DNA of 64,000 nt from Micrococcaceae bacterium Sec5.7 (GCA_039636785.1 CP144169.1:1550001-1614000), one strand, 5' to 3'; counted from the stretch's first letter, positions 24,296 through 32,914 are shown. Numbers and translations are program-made. Notes: generated from the letters alone by a model not told the origin.

Positions 24296-24901
24296 CTAGT
24301 TGACCTGGTTGATGATGGTCTCGGCGACTTCGCGCATGCTGAGGCGGCGGTCCATGGAGGTCTTCTGGATCCACCGGAACGCTTCCGGCTCTGTGAGGCC
24401 CATCTTGGTGGTGAGGAGGCTCTTGGCGCGCTCCACGAGCTTGCGGGTGGCGAACTGTTCCTGCAGGTCCGTCACTTCACTTTCGAGGGCCTTGATTTCC
24501 TCATGGCGGGACAAGGCAATCTCCAGGGCCGGGATGAGATCGGCCGGGGTGAAGGGCTTGACCACGTAGGCCATGGCACCGGCATCGCGGGCGCGTTCAA
24601 CGAGTTCCTTCTGGCTGAAGGCCGTCAGCAGCACCACGGGGGCGATGCGTGCTTTGACGATCTTCTCCGCGGCTGAGATGCCGTCCATCACGGGCATCTT
24701 GACGTCCATGAGCACCAGGTCAGGCTTGAGCTCCTCGGCCAGCTGGACAGCCTTCTCGCCGTTGTCTGCTTCGCCCACGACGTCATAGCCTTCGCCCCGG
24801 AGGATCTCGATGATGTCCAGGCGGATAAGGGTTTCGTCCTCCGCGACAATTACGCGGCGCGCCGGCTTGGACGTGGGGTTTGACTCCGTCTGTTCTGACA
24901 C
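24296..24901 (-). CDS. ANTAR-domain response regulator (PdtaR-like)
   Basis: The 201-residue protein has an N-terminal receiver domain (about 15-130) with acidic pocket residues E21/D22, phospho-acceptor D66 in LVLMDVKMP, and K115 in YVVKPF, then a short coiled coil (EIKALESEVTDLQEQF) and a C-terminal ANTAR RNA-binding domain (about 145-200). It resembles mycobacterial PdtaR, which acts as a phosphorylation-dependent antiterminator under the PdtaS kinase. The start is GTG 24901 with GGAG nearby. The partner kinase is not in the window. It is convergent with pyk and shares its terminator. Confidence 0.92.
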   Translation of the reverse strand: MSEQTESNPTSKPARRVIVAEDETLIRLDIIEILRGEGYDVVGEADNGEKAVQLAEELKPDLVLMDVKMPVMDGISAAEKIVKARIAPVVLLTAFSQKELVERARDAGAMAYVVKPFTPADLIPALEIALSRHEEIKALESEVTDLQEQFATRKLVERAKSLLTTKMGLTEPEAFRWIQKTSMDRRLSMREVAETIINQVN

Positions 24902-25108
24902 GGGATCTCCTTGAAAAGGTACGGCGGGAACCTGACTATCTTAGGTGTGCCCGCGGCTGTACTTGGATCTGCATGGTTCATTGCGGCGTCACTGGCGCGA
25001 TTCTGGAATTCAGCCTATCTGCATGTAGAGTAATTTCGCGCACTGGAGGTCATCGCGTTGCTCACAACTCTGCTGTGAGCCTACGATTGTTACTTCCGTG
25101 TAATCCGC

Positions 25109-25190
25109 GCCCGAGTGGCGGAATTGGCAGACGCGCCGCACTCAAAATGCGGTATCGAAAGGTGTGTGGGTTCGAGTCCCACCTCGGGCA
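25109..25190 (+). tRNA. tRNA-Leu(CAA)
   Basis: An 82-nt cloverleaf with acceptor stem GCCCGAG/CTCGGGC and discriminator A at 25190. The anticodon stem CCGCA/TGCGG holds loop CTCAAAA, giving anticodon CAA. A long variable arm and T-loop TTCGAGT follow, as expected of class II leucine tRNA. CCA is not encoded. Its last 16 bases and the next three recur at 55.3 kb. Confidence 0.97.
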
Positions 25191-25193
25191 CAG
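25175..25193 (+). repeat. Left copy of 19-bp direct repeat (candidate att site)
   Basis: AGTCCCACCTCGGGCACAG covers the T-arm and acceptor 3' half of tRNA-Leu plus three bases. The identical string occurs at 55316-55334 in the same orientation. tRNA 3' ends are classic integration sites. Confidence 0.75.
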
Positions 25194-25204
25194 TGTTATC
25201 GCAG

Positions 25205-25229
25205 GTCAGGGGCCCTTTGGGCCTCTGAC
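25205..25229 (+). terminator. Hairpin downstream of tRNA-Leu
   Basis: GTCAGGGGCCC and GGGCCTCTGAC pair over 11 bp (one G-T) around a TTT loop, 15 nt after the tRNA. There is no immediate T-run, so termination is likely but unproven. Confidence 0.55.
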
Positions 25230-25523
25230 TGTGCACAAATCTCCTTTTATGAGCCCCTGAAGGGCCATTTTTAGTTGGGGGCCGTTGCTGTGGCCGGGTG
25301 CCTCTTTCCTTGGGTTGGGCGGCTGTTGTTGGCTTGTTACTTCTTCATGGTGGGCCCGGGGCTGGGCAACATGACTAAATAGCGGGGGAGCGGGCGTGCG
25401 CCCTCCAGTGCCCGCCGCTTCATTGATCTGAGCGGCCGCATCGCGCCCATGGTCAATGACGGGATCGCCTGTCGATCTCATCACCGACCAGCGCAAATGT
25501 GCCACCTGAACGGGGCTTGGTCC

Positions 25524-25618
25524 CGGGCTTCTTAGCTCAGTTGGCCAAGGCAACCGACTTGTAAACGGCGACGTCGCCGGTTCACAGGGGGCACCGGTTC
25601 GAACCCGGCAGGGCCCGA
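25524..25618 (+). pseudogene. Degraded tRNA-Thr(TGT)-like sequence
   Basis: CGGGCTT (25524-25530) can pair with GGGCCCG (25611-25617). In between are a D-arm-like AGCTCAGTTGG, an anticodon-loop-like CTTGTAA that would give TGT, and a T-loop ACCGGTTCGAACCCGG. The D and anticodon stems have mismatches, and about 24 nt between anticodon and T-arm look like a partial duplication of the T-arm (CGCCGGTTCA then CACCGGTTCG). I judge it a tRNA remnant rather than a working tRNA. Confidence 0.5.
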
Positions 25619-25983
25619 TCAGGCTCTGACCAGCGGCTTTACTGCGTCTCAGGTGGCCGATGGCTCATTCGATCCCTGACACAGCATGAACGCACCATCA
25701 TCATCACCGCTGGGCGACGCGATCGGCCTGGTTCTTGGTGTCGGAGGCGCCGGTTCGCGCCGGCTCTGGAGGTTTAGGACGGCAGAGGGTATCCAGCGCA
25801 TCCTCGCATTCCCCGACACAATGTTTTCGGGTCATCGAAACCTGCGAATTTCCGGCCCGATAGGCGGCAGCAGCCTCGGCGCCCATGATCCAGGCAGCCC
25901 GGGGTGATTCAGCGGAATTCGGCACTGTGTTCGGTTCGCAGTGTTTGGGTGGGCGAGGCAGGTACGAAGGTCCAGAGGCGTCG
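25619..25983. other. No recognisable gene
   Basis: Reading frames here lack family resemblance and good ribosome-binding sites. I see no terminator, repeat or RNA. It separates the tRNA-like remnant from rnz and probably represents island debris. Confidence 0.5.
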
Positions 25984-26916
25984 TTAGAACGCACGGCGTT
26001 GCGGAAAGGCAAAGCGGTCAAGGTCATTCGCGGCAACCACTATGGCTCCACCGGCGCGGCTCCGGGCCTGCTCGGCGAGTGGGGCAACGTCCCCGTAGCG
26101 CGAAGAAAAGTGGGTGAGGATGAGGGTCCCCGCGCCCGATGATGCTGCCAGCTCGCCCGCCTGCCCCGCCGTGAGATGGCGGAACTGCGAGGCGAGCTCG
26201 GCGTCGTCGTCGCTGAAGGTGCACTCGGTGATGAGTAGGTCGGCCCCCTCCGCCAGTTCCTGCGCGCCCTGGCAGGGCGCGGTATCCATGACGAAGGCGA
26301 AGCGCTGACCGGGCCGCGGCACGCTCACGTCCTCCAGACTCACGCCATGCAAGTTTCCTTCGCGCTCCAGGCGGCCGACGTCGGGTCCCGCAATCCCGGC
26401 CGCCGCGAGTCGGTCAGGAAGGAGCGTGCGCCCGTCTGGCTCCACAAACTGATAGCCGTAAGCCTCGATGCGGTGGTTGAGTGCCCGGACGTACAGGCCC
26501 GGCGCGATCGGCTCGGCAGCCCTGTGGCCGGGGCCCGCGTGTTCGATGCCCCCGTAGGCAAAGCCTCCATGCGGATGCAGCCGTAGATCTATGCCCGGGG
26601 AGGCGAGGGACACGAGAGCCCGGACCGTGTCCTCGCCGGAGCCAGGATAGTGCAGGTGGACAGGGTGGTTGACCTTGTCAAGGGCCATGCGGGAAAGAAC
26701 GCCAGGCAGGCCGTAGCAGTGGTCGCCGTGCACATGGGTGAGGCAGATACGCGTGATCTGGGAGACGGTGACTCCGGCGTGGAGCATCTGCCGCTGCGTG
26801 CCCTCTCCGGGATCGAAGAGAAAGTCCTCTCCATCGAAGCGCAGCAGGTACCCGTTGTGGTTGCGGGTCCGGGTCGGGACCTGCGAGGCGGTGCCGAGGA
26901 CGACGAACTCACGCAT
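25984..26916 (-). CDS. rnz: Ribonuclease Z
   Basis: This 310-residue metallo-beta-lactamase-fold endonuclease trims tRNA 3' trailers. The zinc motif THVHGDHCYGL lies at 60-70 (H61, H63, D65, H66); VMDTAPC and LTHFSSRYGD supply further ligands. The long LREREGN..-type exosite region is short, as in bacterial RNase Z. ATG 26916 starts the conserved MREFVVLGTASQVPT; the frame extends upstream by 63 codons of unlikely sequence. It is interesting that a tRNA-processing gene stands close to tRNA-Leu and a degenerate tRNA. Confidence 0.93.
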   Translation of the reverse strand: MREFVVLGTASQVPTRTRNHNGYLLRFDGEDFLFDPGEGTQRQMLHAGVTVSQITRICLTHVHGDHCYGLPGVLSRMALDKVNHPVHLHYPGSGEDTVRALVSLASPGIDLRLHPHGGFAYGGIEHAGPGHRAAEPIAPGLYVRALNHRIEAYGYQFVEPDGRTLLPDRLAAAGIAGPDVGRLEREGNLHGVSLEDVSVPRPGQRFAFVMDTAPCQGAQELAEGADLLITECTFSDDDAELASQFRHLTAGQAGELAASSGAGTLILTHFSSRYGDVAPLAEQARSRAGGAIVVAANDLDRFAFPQRRAF

Positions 26917-28076
26917 GGAGCCCAGTCTGCCACTCGATGGCGAGGGGACTCCGGCGTGTTCAGCGCCGGCGCCCCCTCCACTTTGTTTCGTCGCGACGCC
27001 GCGGACAACCACGACACCCCCTGGGCCTGCTCCCGTGTTCCAGCTCGTCGGGCGGCGCGCCGCGGAGCCGGTCCTGCCGCCGTGGGTCGCCGGCGCACAC
27101 GACAAGCGTCCGTATGCTCGGATCCCGTCCGGCCAGCAGCTGAGCGGACGGTGTGTTCTTGCGGCGATCCCTGCTCAAGCGACTATTTCTTGGTGTCATC
27201 TCTTCTCTCCTTACGGTGGACGTTCAAAGCTGAGTACGGATTCGAGCTAACCTGACTCCCGGAGGGGTACCTTCGCAGCCGCTTCTGATGGCTTCTTACC
27301 TCGTCGGCCTGCTTTTTGTGCGGTTAGACGGTGGTGGCGGCTCCACGGCGAGAGCCATTGGCGTGGCCGCGTCGACCTGAGCGATGCCACGGCGGCGCGG
27401 TTCTGGATCAGCAGAGCACCGGGGTCGCCCGGGCCGGCCGGAGCGGTTCAGCGTGACGGACCGAGATTTCAACGGACATGAATCGATCCAAGCCGAGCCG
27501 CGGCATGGCTTCCGGCGAACGCGGCGTCATGTTGTCCGCCCTGGACGGAGGTCGACGAATCGTAAGAGAAGCCTGTTGAACGTCTCGATGTCCGTCCTGA
27601 TCCCAGTCGGCGAATGCTTCGCGCGTGCCCCTCGGACCGTACTGGACGATCCGGTGGCCGATCTCGCGGCCGGTCCACATCAGTTCACGCCGCACCGCCG
27701 TGCTGTCGGCCCACCGGATGATTTCCCTCATGGCGTCGTGCAGCTCGGCCCTGACGGGTGCCGTTATGGGCGGCCTGTGTCCCGGCGGACGTTGCGATGG
27801 ATGGCTGCGCAGTGGCCGCCTGTGCGCCGGACGCAGGACAAATGTTTCGCGGGGCGCTTGACCCACGGGGCGGGGCAGGGCACGCTGGGCCACAGGGGCC
27901 GGCATTGAGCGCCTTCGCGTTTGAAAGCAGCATGAATCTGACCAAATGCCTGGACGGACGCGCGGTCATCCGGACACTCATGATTCTGTCCGGATCCTGT
28001 CGATGGCACAGCGGGCTTCACGCCACGCCGGGCGGCGCACCAAGTGCCAGCGGCAACCAAGAGTGAGGATGCATGA
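26917..28076. other. Gene-poor 1.1 kb
   Basis: No convincing gene was found. A minus-strand frame at 27408-27905 contains a stretch that reads like protein (MREIIRWADSTAVRREL, then GREIGHRIVQYGPRG), but it has no clear start signal or known family and its ends are arginine/proline-rich noise. It may be a decayed gene. Confidence 0.45.
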
Positions 28077-28988
28077 ATGAGCGGCAGCGGACCCGTACTT
28101 GTGGTGGGTGGCACCGGCATGCTTGGGGGTCAGGTTGTCACGGAGCTGCTGGCCCGAGGTAAGCGGACGCGAGCCCTGGTTCGCCCCGACTCCGACGCGA
28201 CCGGCCTCCAAACCGCCGGGGTCGACATTGCCCGAGGCGACATGATGGACCCCGGTTCGCTGCTGAGCGCCATGGATGGCATCGATGCCGTGATCACTTC
28301 GGCGGCCGGCTATACGCGGCACAGCAAGGGTGACAGCGCGGACATCGACACCGTCGGCAACGCTAACCTCGTCGAGGCAGCCAGTCGCGCCGGAGTCCGC
28401 AGGTTCGTGCTCACGAGCATCCTCAGTTGTGACCAGACTCCACAGGTCCCGCACTTTTGGCACAAGAAGCTCGCCGAGGACAGGCTGGAAGAACTTGGTG
28501 TCCCGTTCGTGGCGCTGCGTCCCGGTGCGTTCCTCGACCAGGTCACGCGGTTCGGTGGCGACCCGTTCATCAAGCGGCGGCTCACGTGGCTCGGGTCAGC
28601 TCGGACACCGCTGACTTTCGTGCTGACCTCCGACCTCGCGAGTTACCTCGCCGATGCGGTCGACGCTGAAGGAGTCGACGGTGAGCGTATCGAGATCGGC
28701 TGGGACCGCCCGGTCGCCATGCAGGACATCGCTGCCATCGCCGGCCGGCTACTCGACGAGCACATCCGTGTCCGGACCATCCCGACCGGCCTCATTCGCG
28801 CGATCGGCGTCCTGCTCGCGCCGGTCAACCCGGTGCCCAAGGACTTGGCGGCGATGATTGACTGGTTCCAGACGGGGCGCTACATCGCCGACACCACGCG
28901 CCAAAGCGAGGTCTTCGGCCCGCCGCCAACCGCCGAGGACGCCATTGCCAGGTTCGTCAGTGGTCTCGGACACCCGGTTCGCGGATAG
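28077..28988 (+). CDS. NmrA-like NAD(P)-binding atypical SDR
   Basis: A 303-residue Rossmann protein with the glycine motif VVGGTGMLGGQV (9-20), an arginine after the second strand (RALVRPD) suggesting NADPH, and the NmrA/atypical-SDR features GDMMDPGSLLSAMDGIDAVI, VEAASRAGVRRFVLTS and LGVPFVALRPGAFLDQV. There is no YxxxK pair at the usual place, so it may be a redox sensor or a reductase of unknown substrate. ATG 28077 starts the fold without an extension. Neighbours give no pathway hint. Confidence 0.85.
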   Translation: MSGSGPVLVVGGTGMLGGQVVTELLARGKRTRALVRPDSDATGLQTAGVDIARGDMMDPGSLLSAMDGIDAVITSAAGYTRHSKGDSADIDTVGNANLVEAASRAGVRRFVLTSILSCDQTPQVPHFWHKKLAEDRLEELGVPFVALRPGAFLDQVTRFGGDPFIKRRLTWLGSARTPLTFVLTSDLASYLADAVDAEGVDGERIEIGWDRPVAMQDIAAIAGRLLDEHIRVRTIPTGLIRAIGVLLAPVNPVPKDLAAMIDWFQTGRYIADTTRQSEVFGPPPTAEDAIARFVSGLGHPVRG

Positions 28989-29287
28989 CTGCCGGGAAGA
29001 CTGGGTTCGCAGCGCTCGAGGCACCGTCGGTGCGGGTGGCCCCAAAACTCGCCAGACTTCTCGACCGTCGTATCCTGTATCCTGTCGCACCCAGCTGCCG
29101 GGTGGCGGGCGTACTCTCGACGCCGGATGCCTTCCAGACCTCCGGCGTCACTCGGAGGTGAATCGCCGGCGCCGAACACAATCCCCACTGTCGGGCTTTC
29201 GATCGGAATGAGCTGGTCAATGATGCGAAACGCAGCGGTGACGGGGACCGGCGGGATCCGAATTGGTAGGTACTGGTTTGGTACCAT
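28989..29287. other. Intergenic stretch with direct repeats before toxin-antitoxin genes
   Basis: No gene is seen. Just before the antitoxin, GGTAC occurs at 29269-29273 and 29280-29284 inside TTGGTAGGTACTGGTTTGGT, an 11-bp spaced repeat that could be the operator for antitoxin autoregulation. Confidence 0.4.
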
Positions 29288-29299
29288 GTGAGTGTGGCA

Positions 29300-29500
29300 A
29301 TGAATCTGCGTGTACCCGAAGAACTTGACCGGCAGCTGGAGCAGCTCGCGGCCGAGGAGCACACCTCGAAGTCGGCGCTGCTTCTTCAGGGCGCGGAGTT
29401 GGTTCTACAGCGGCACCGGCGCGGCCGCGATATCAGTGCCGGTCTGGACTTTGTGATGAGTCATGACGCTGAGCTGCTGAAGCGCCTTGAGGACGCGTGA
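29300..29500 (+). CDS. Ribbon-helix-helix antitoxin
   Basis: A 66-residue protein beginning MNLRVPEELDRQLEQLAAEEHTSKS, a beta strand followed by two helices that match the ribbon-helix-helix fold, then a charged C-terminal part (FVMSHDAELLKRLEDA) that would wrap the toxin. ATG 29300 fits the fold; GTG 29288 or 29294 are in-frame alternatives. The stop overlaps the toxin GTG by 4 nt. The likely role is DNA-binding repressor of its own operon and neutraliser of the Doc toxin. Confidence 0.85.
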   Translation: MNLRVPEELDRQLEQLAAEEHTSKSALLLQGAELVLQRHRRGRDISAGLDFVMSHDAELLKRLEDA

Positions 29501-29865
29501 CTGCCTACCTCGAGATTGAGGATGCCTTGCAGGTGATCGACAGCTACAGCTTCCACGTCCGTGACGTGGGCCTGCTGGCCTCGGCGCTGGCACGCCCGGC
29601 AACCGCGGTCATAGGCGTTGAGGCCTATCCTGTGATGCCGCTGAAGGCGGCGGCGCTCCTGGAATCCGTGGCCCGCTTCCACCCGTTGATTGACGGCAAC
29701 AAACGGACGGCCTGGATTCTGATGGTGCTTATGCTCTGGATCAACGGGTGCCGCCATGATTTCACTACAGATGAGGGCTTTGACCTTGTCGTCTGTGTGG
29801 CTGCCGGCGACATCGGACTCGAACACAGCAGCGCCCTGATCTCGAAGCACATGCTGCAGCGTTAG
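29497..29865 (+). CDS. doc: Doc-family toxin (Fic fold)
   Basis: The 122-residue protein has the Fic/Doc active-site motif HPLIDGNKRTAW at 62-73, equal to the HxFx(D/N)xNKR pattern of Doc, which phosphorylates elongation factor Tu. LEIEDALQVIDSYSFHVRDVGLLASALARP is the typical N-terminal half, and all residues of the motif are intact, so the toxin may be active. GTG 29497 overlaps the antitoxin stop. Unlike phage P1, the antitoxin is ribbon-helix-helix rather than Phd-like; such pairs are known in actinobacteria. A decayed second Doc gene lies at 38.6 kb. Confidence 0.9.
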   Translation: MTAYLEIEDALQVIDSYSFHVRDVGLLASALARPATAVIGVEAYPVMPLKAAALLESVARFHPLIDGNKRTAWILMVLMLWINGCRHDFTTDEGFDLVVCVAAGDIGLEHSSALISKHMLQR

Positions 29866-30143
29866 CCCCGAGGATCAAACCATCGGGCCTCTTGCGGGCC
29901 ACCTTTCTGTCCCGGGCGTCCGACGCCGACAAACGGGCTTCTCCGCATGCTTCGCTATCAGCGTGGTCATGTCATTTCTGCTGTAGCCCGCGACGAGAAT
30001 GGCTGAAGCAGGCGGCTGAATCGTGAAGTCCCTAAAGTCATCAGAATGTCGTGAGGTACTAGTCCAGGGCTGATGCAAAGTCGTCGAGCTCGTCCGGCGG
30101 ATAGGCGCTGACACGCGCCGGGTGGGGTGCTTTTAAAAGTAGG

Positions 30144-30197
30144 GGAACTCCTGCTAAACAGGTGATTGTTCAAGATCGCTGTTTAGCCAGGAGTTCC
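30144..30197 (+). promoter_or_regulatory. Hairpin sequestering the transposase ribosome-binding site
   Basis: GGAACTCCTGCTAAACAG (30144-30161) pairs with CTGTTTAGCCAGGAGTTCC (30179-30197) over 18 of 19 positions with one bulge. The right arm contains AGGAG, the only good ribosome-binding site for GTG 30201. Transcripts entering from outside would fold and hide the site, a known protective device in insertion sequences. Confidence 0.75.
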
Positions 30198-30200
30198 TTC

Positions 30201-30620
30201 GTGCCATCTTCCCCTATCAAGTCCCTTGCTCGCCAGTTGGAACACATCCCAGAGGATGTGAAGTCGGCCGTGACGCCGGGAACGATGCGGGAGGTCCTTG
30301 CTTCTGTCCCTGATCCGAGGAAGCGCCGGGGCGTCCGGTATGGGCTGACCGGGATCCTGGTGCTGGCGATCTGCGCGGTCCTTTCCGGGGCGAAGTCTTT
30401 CGCTGAAATCGCTGAATGGGCGGCCGACACGGGACGCAAGCCACTGGCCAAAGCGGGGATCAGCGTCCCGCACGTGACCACCATGCAACGCGTGCTTGCC
30501 CGAGTGGATGGGGACGCTTTCGATACCGCCATCGGCGTCTGGGTCACCGCTCAGGTGAAGCCGGCTGTCATTGCCAGTCCAAACGTTGTGTGGACATTGT
30601 CCACACCCGCGTGCGTGTGA
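30201..30620 (+). pseudogene. ISAs1-family transposase, N-terminal fragment
   Basis: The frame from GTG 30201 gives VPDPRKRRGVRYGLTGILVLAICAVLSGAKSFAEIAEWA after about 40 residues, the hallmark N-terminal domain of ISAs1 (H-repeat) transposases. It reads normally to VTAQVKPAVIA and then changes to unrelated residues where the catalytic DGKTVRG block should begin. The DDE domain is missing, so the element is dead. A 19-bp palindrome (30588-30606) lies just after the breakpoint. Confidence 0.85.
30588..30606. repeat. 19-bp palindrome, copy 1
   Basis: GTGTGGACATTGTCCACAC has 8-bp arms around ATT. The same 19 bp occurs at 39394-39412. Here it sits next to the truncation point of the ISAs1 transposase. 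Confidence 0.8.
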
Positions 30621-31009
30621 TGCCGTGGCTCATCGGTGAAGCCCTCCTTGGCTATTTCTGCTGACACGAGTTCATGCTCCCATGAGGTCTGTGTGAATGA
30701 CTTTCCGAATGCTCTGGCGGGACGCCCGCCATGGACTGTGTCAGGAATGTCCACCGCCGGGTGGTGCGCGGGACCGGGGCCTTCTGGTCGCCGTTCTTGC
30801 TGTGGTTGATCAGTCATGCCTGTCCATATCTGGATGCGCGGTTATCGACAAGACTTCCTGAGCGTGCTCTTGTACCTTGGTCGTCCTCGATTGCTCTGGC
30901 GCGTCATCAGACAGTGGCATCAACGGCGAGGGGCGGGCGGGCGTGATTGGTCGGAAGCGAAGGCGCCCGTCGCGTCGTCGAGCATCTGCGCCGCGACGGA
31001 GCCGCGGGA
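30621..31009. other. No recognisable gene
   Basis: No frame on either strand shows family features. The stretch separates the ISAs1 stump from a small doubtful frame. I saw no repeats or terminator. Confidence 0.45.
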
Positions 31010-31177
31010 ATGAGCGTGTGGTGGCGTGACCACGCCGGCCACCACATGCGTGTCCTGTTGGACCGCCAGGGCGCCTTCTACAACTGCGACAAATCCGGTC
31101 ACAGGGACTCTGAACACTTGGAGCGCAAGAAGGTACCTGCCGGTTGGCTTGCGGACGTGAGGGCCGCCGGAGCTTGA
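31010..31177 (+). CDS. Small hypothetical protein
   Basis: A 55-residue frame beginning MSVWWRDHAGHHMRVLLDRQGAFYNCDKSG. It reads more like protein than its surroundings, with D-H-x2-H-H and one cysteine, but the ribosome-binding site is weak and I do not recognise the family. It may equally be a fragment of a longer gene. Confidence 0.3.
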   Translation: MSVWWRDHAGHHMRVLLDRQGAFYNCDKSGHRDSEHLERKKVPAGWLADVRAAGA

Positions 31178-31324
31178 ACCGTGCCTGAGGACGCCCGCGT
31201 AGGACGATGCCCACACCTGCATTCGTCGGGCTGACCCTCGCCGAGCTCGCCTATTTCACTGCGAGCAGGTCGCTATTTACACGCTCCCGCTGCCCCGCGG
31301 CTGAAAATTGTCGACTGGACGGTG

Positions 31325-31747
31325 CTACTCGGCGGACGGACGCTTTCGTTGCCGTTTCGTCGCCGCCCGCTGTTCCTTTGCGGCGAGGCGCCGACGGTTC
31401 GAGCCCCGGGTGGGTTTGGTCACCCGGCGGCGAGCAGCTTCGGGAGCAAGACCCTCTGCCACGAGGTCGGAGAGCTTGGCCAGGGCGATCTCGCGATTGC
31501 GCAGCTGAGAGCGCCGCTCGGAGACGGTCACGGTGATCACCCCGGAGATGAGACGTCGTCCGAGACGCGTGACCAGCATCAGCCGTTGGCCATCCGAAAG
31601 CGCCGCCGAGTCGCCGACGTTCCACGAGAGCTCGACGCGGCTGTCCGAGGTGTTGACGTGTTGACCGCCTGGCCCGGACGAACGCGAGAACCGCCAGCCG
31701 AGTTCCGACGTGGGAATCGTGAGCGCGGGCGACACCTCCAGATCCAT
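31325..31747 (-). CDS. arfB: Ribosome-rescue peptidyl-tRNA hydrolase ArfB
   Basis: A 140-residue class I release-factor-like protein without codon-recognition domains. The catalytic GGQ is at 27-29 in SRSSGPGGQHVN, and the C-terminal tail is strongly basic (SNRRRLAAKEQRAATKRQRKR) to enter the empty mRNA channel of stalled ribosomes. Both features define ArfB/YaeJ. The ATG at 31747 begins MDLEVSPALTIPTSELGW, matching family N-termini. It stands alone between debris. Confidence 0.93.
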   Translation of the reverse strand: MDLEVSPALTIPTSELGWRFSRSSGPGGQHVNTSDSRVELSWNVGDSAALSDGQRLMLVTRLGRRLISGVITVTVSERRSQLRNREIALAKLSDLVAEGLAPEAARRRVTKPTRGSNRRRLAAKEQRAATKRQRKRPSAE

Positions 31748-32094
31748 GCAACCAGCGTTGCACGATATGGGCGGATCGAAGACCGCATATCCGGCTCGCT
31801 GCCGTAATTCTTATCGACCCGGGCCAGGAAGCCCGCGAGGAAGATGAAAATTGTAGTAGTCGCAGTACTGGAATTTCTGATTCACATTCGTGTCGATGCC
31901 TGCCATCACCGGACACGTTTCATGGCTTTCGTGGTGCGGGGACGCTCCGGCGGCACGGTCCGCACGGGGTCTCGGCGCTGGCCTGCACCCCTACGGGTGC
32001 GCCGATGGCGCCGCTTCAGGCAATGCCCTGGGCGCGGTAATTCTGCCTGGCGCCGACTGCGCCTTCAGCGTCAGCTGCCCTGAAGCGCTGCATC
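31748..32094. other. No recognisable gene
   Basis: Divergent region upstream of arfB. No frame with family resemblance was seen; it may hold the arfB promoter but none is clear by eye. Confidence 0.4.
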
Positions 32095-32382
32095 TCAGAG
32101 TCGGCTTGCATGGTCGCGCTCAATAACGAGACCGAATGGAACATCGCACGACAGGGTCACGTTGAACCGGGAAAAGTCGTGTCGGGTGACGAGAACACCG
32201 CGGATCTTGTCGGCAAGGCCTTCGGCGTGAGCAGTTGCGACTGCAGCGTTCAATCTTTCATACATGTGGCTTTGGTCGTTGACGCGGAAATCGGCAACGA
32301 CCTGATCTGTGTCCAACTTGTTAACTCCCAAGGGGATGGCTTTCCAGCGGCCGTTCCGCAGGTGCGGAGGACATAAGTTCAA
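32095..32382 (-). CDS. Small hypothetical protein
   Basis: The frame, from a TTG at 32382 behind AAGGAG, gives about 95 residues including GRWKAIPLGVNKLDTDQVVADFRV and RHDFSRFNVTLSCDVPFGLVIE. Composition and periodicity look like a folded small alpha/beta protein, but I cannot name the family. A longer version would start at GTG 32403. It lies just downstream of the broken aldehyde dehydrogenase. Confidence 0.42.
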   Translation of the reverse strand: MNLCPPHLRNGRWKAIPLGVNKLDTDQVVADFRVNDQSHMYERLNAAVATAHAEGLADKIRGVLVTRHDFSRFNVTLSCDVPFGLVIERDHASRL

Positions 32383-32440
32383 GGCTCCTATCTCCTTCCT
32401 CACCCGCGGCCTTCAGCCTGGTGGCCGGATTCGGGATCCG

Positions 32441-32914
32441 TTAGTCGATCCTCGCGATCATTACGTGCTTGACTTGGGAGTATTCGTCGATGGAAGCGAC
32501 GACAACTCCTTGCCATAGTCGGATTCGCCGAAGCCGCCGAATGGCATCGGGAACAGTGGACAACTGTCCATTGATCCAGACGGTGCCAAAGTTCAAGTCG
32601 CGCATGAAACGCATGGTCCGCTTGAGGCTGGATGTCCAGACGCTGGCTGAGAGCCTGCACGGCACCCCGTGGGCAAAGCGAAGCATCTCTTCGTCGGATG
32701 CTTCCTTTTGGATGGTGACTACTGGTCCAAAGACTTCTTTCTGGACGAGCTCGCTATCCTGGGCAACGTCCGTGATGACGGTCAATGGAAGGAAGAAGCC
32801 GGGGCGGTCCAGTCGCTGGCCGCCCGCCCGTACACGTGCCGCCGTCGTCTTGGCACGGTCAAGGAAACCGAGTACGCGTTCGAGTTGGCGCTCCGAGACT
32901 ACGGGGCCAAAATG
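32441..32914 (-). pseudogene. Aldehyde dehydrogenase, C-terminal remnant
   Basis: The pieces GPVVSERQLERVLGFLDRA, TVITDVAQDSELVQKEVFG, NFGTVWINGQLS and SIDEYSQVKHVMIARID are collinear with the C-terminal third of NAD-dependent aldehyde dehydrogenases of the aminobutyraldehyde/betaine-aldehyde type. The reading frame changes near 32.9 kb, then again so that the conserved MPFGGFGESDYGKE is in another frame before the original one resumes. The catalytic cysteine region is absent. It is therefore a dead gene, cut off near the IS1182 element. Confidence 0.82.

Noticed and set aside
27408..27905. 165-codon minus-strand frame as a gene
   Set aside because: Only a middle stretch looks like protein, ends are low complexity, and there is no start signal.
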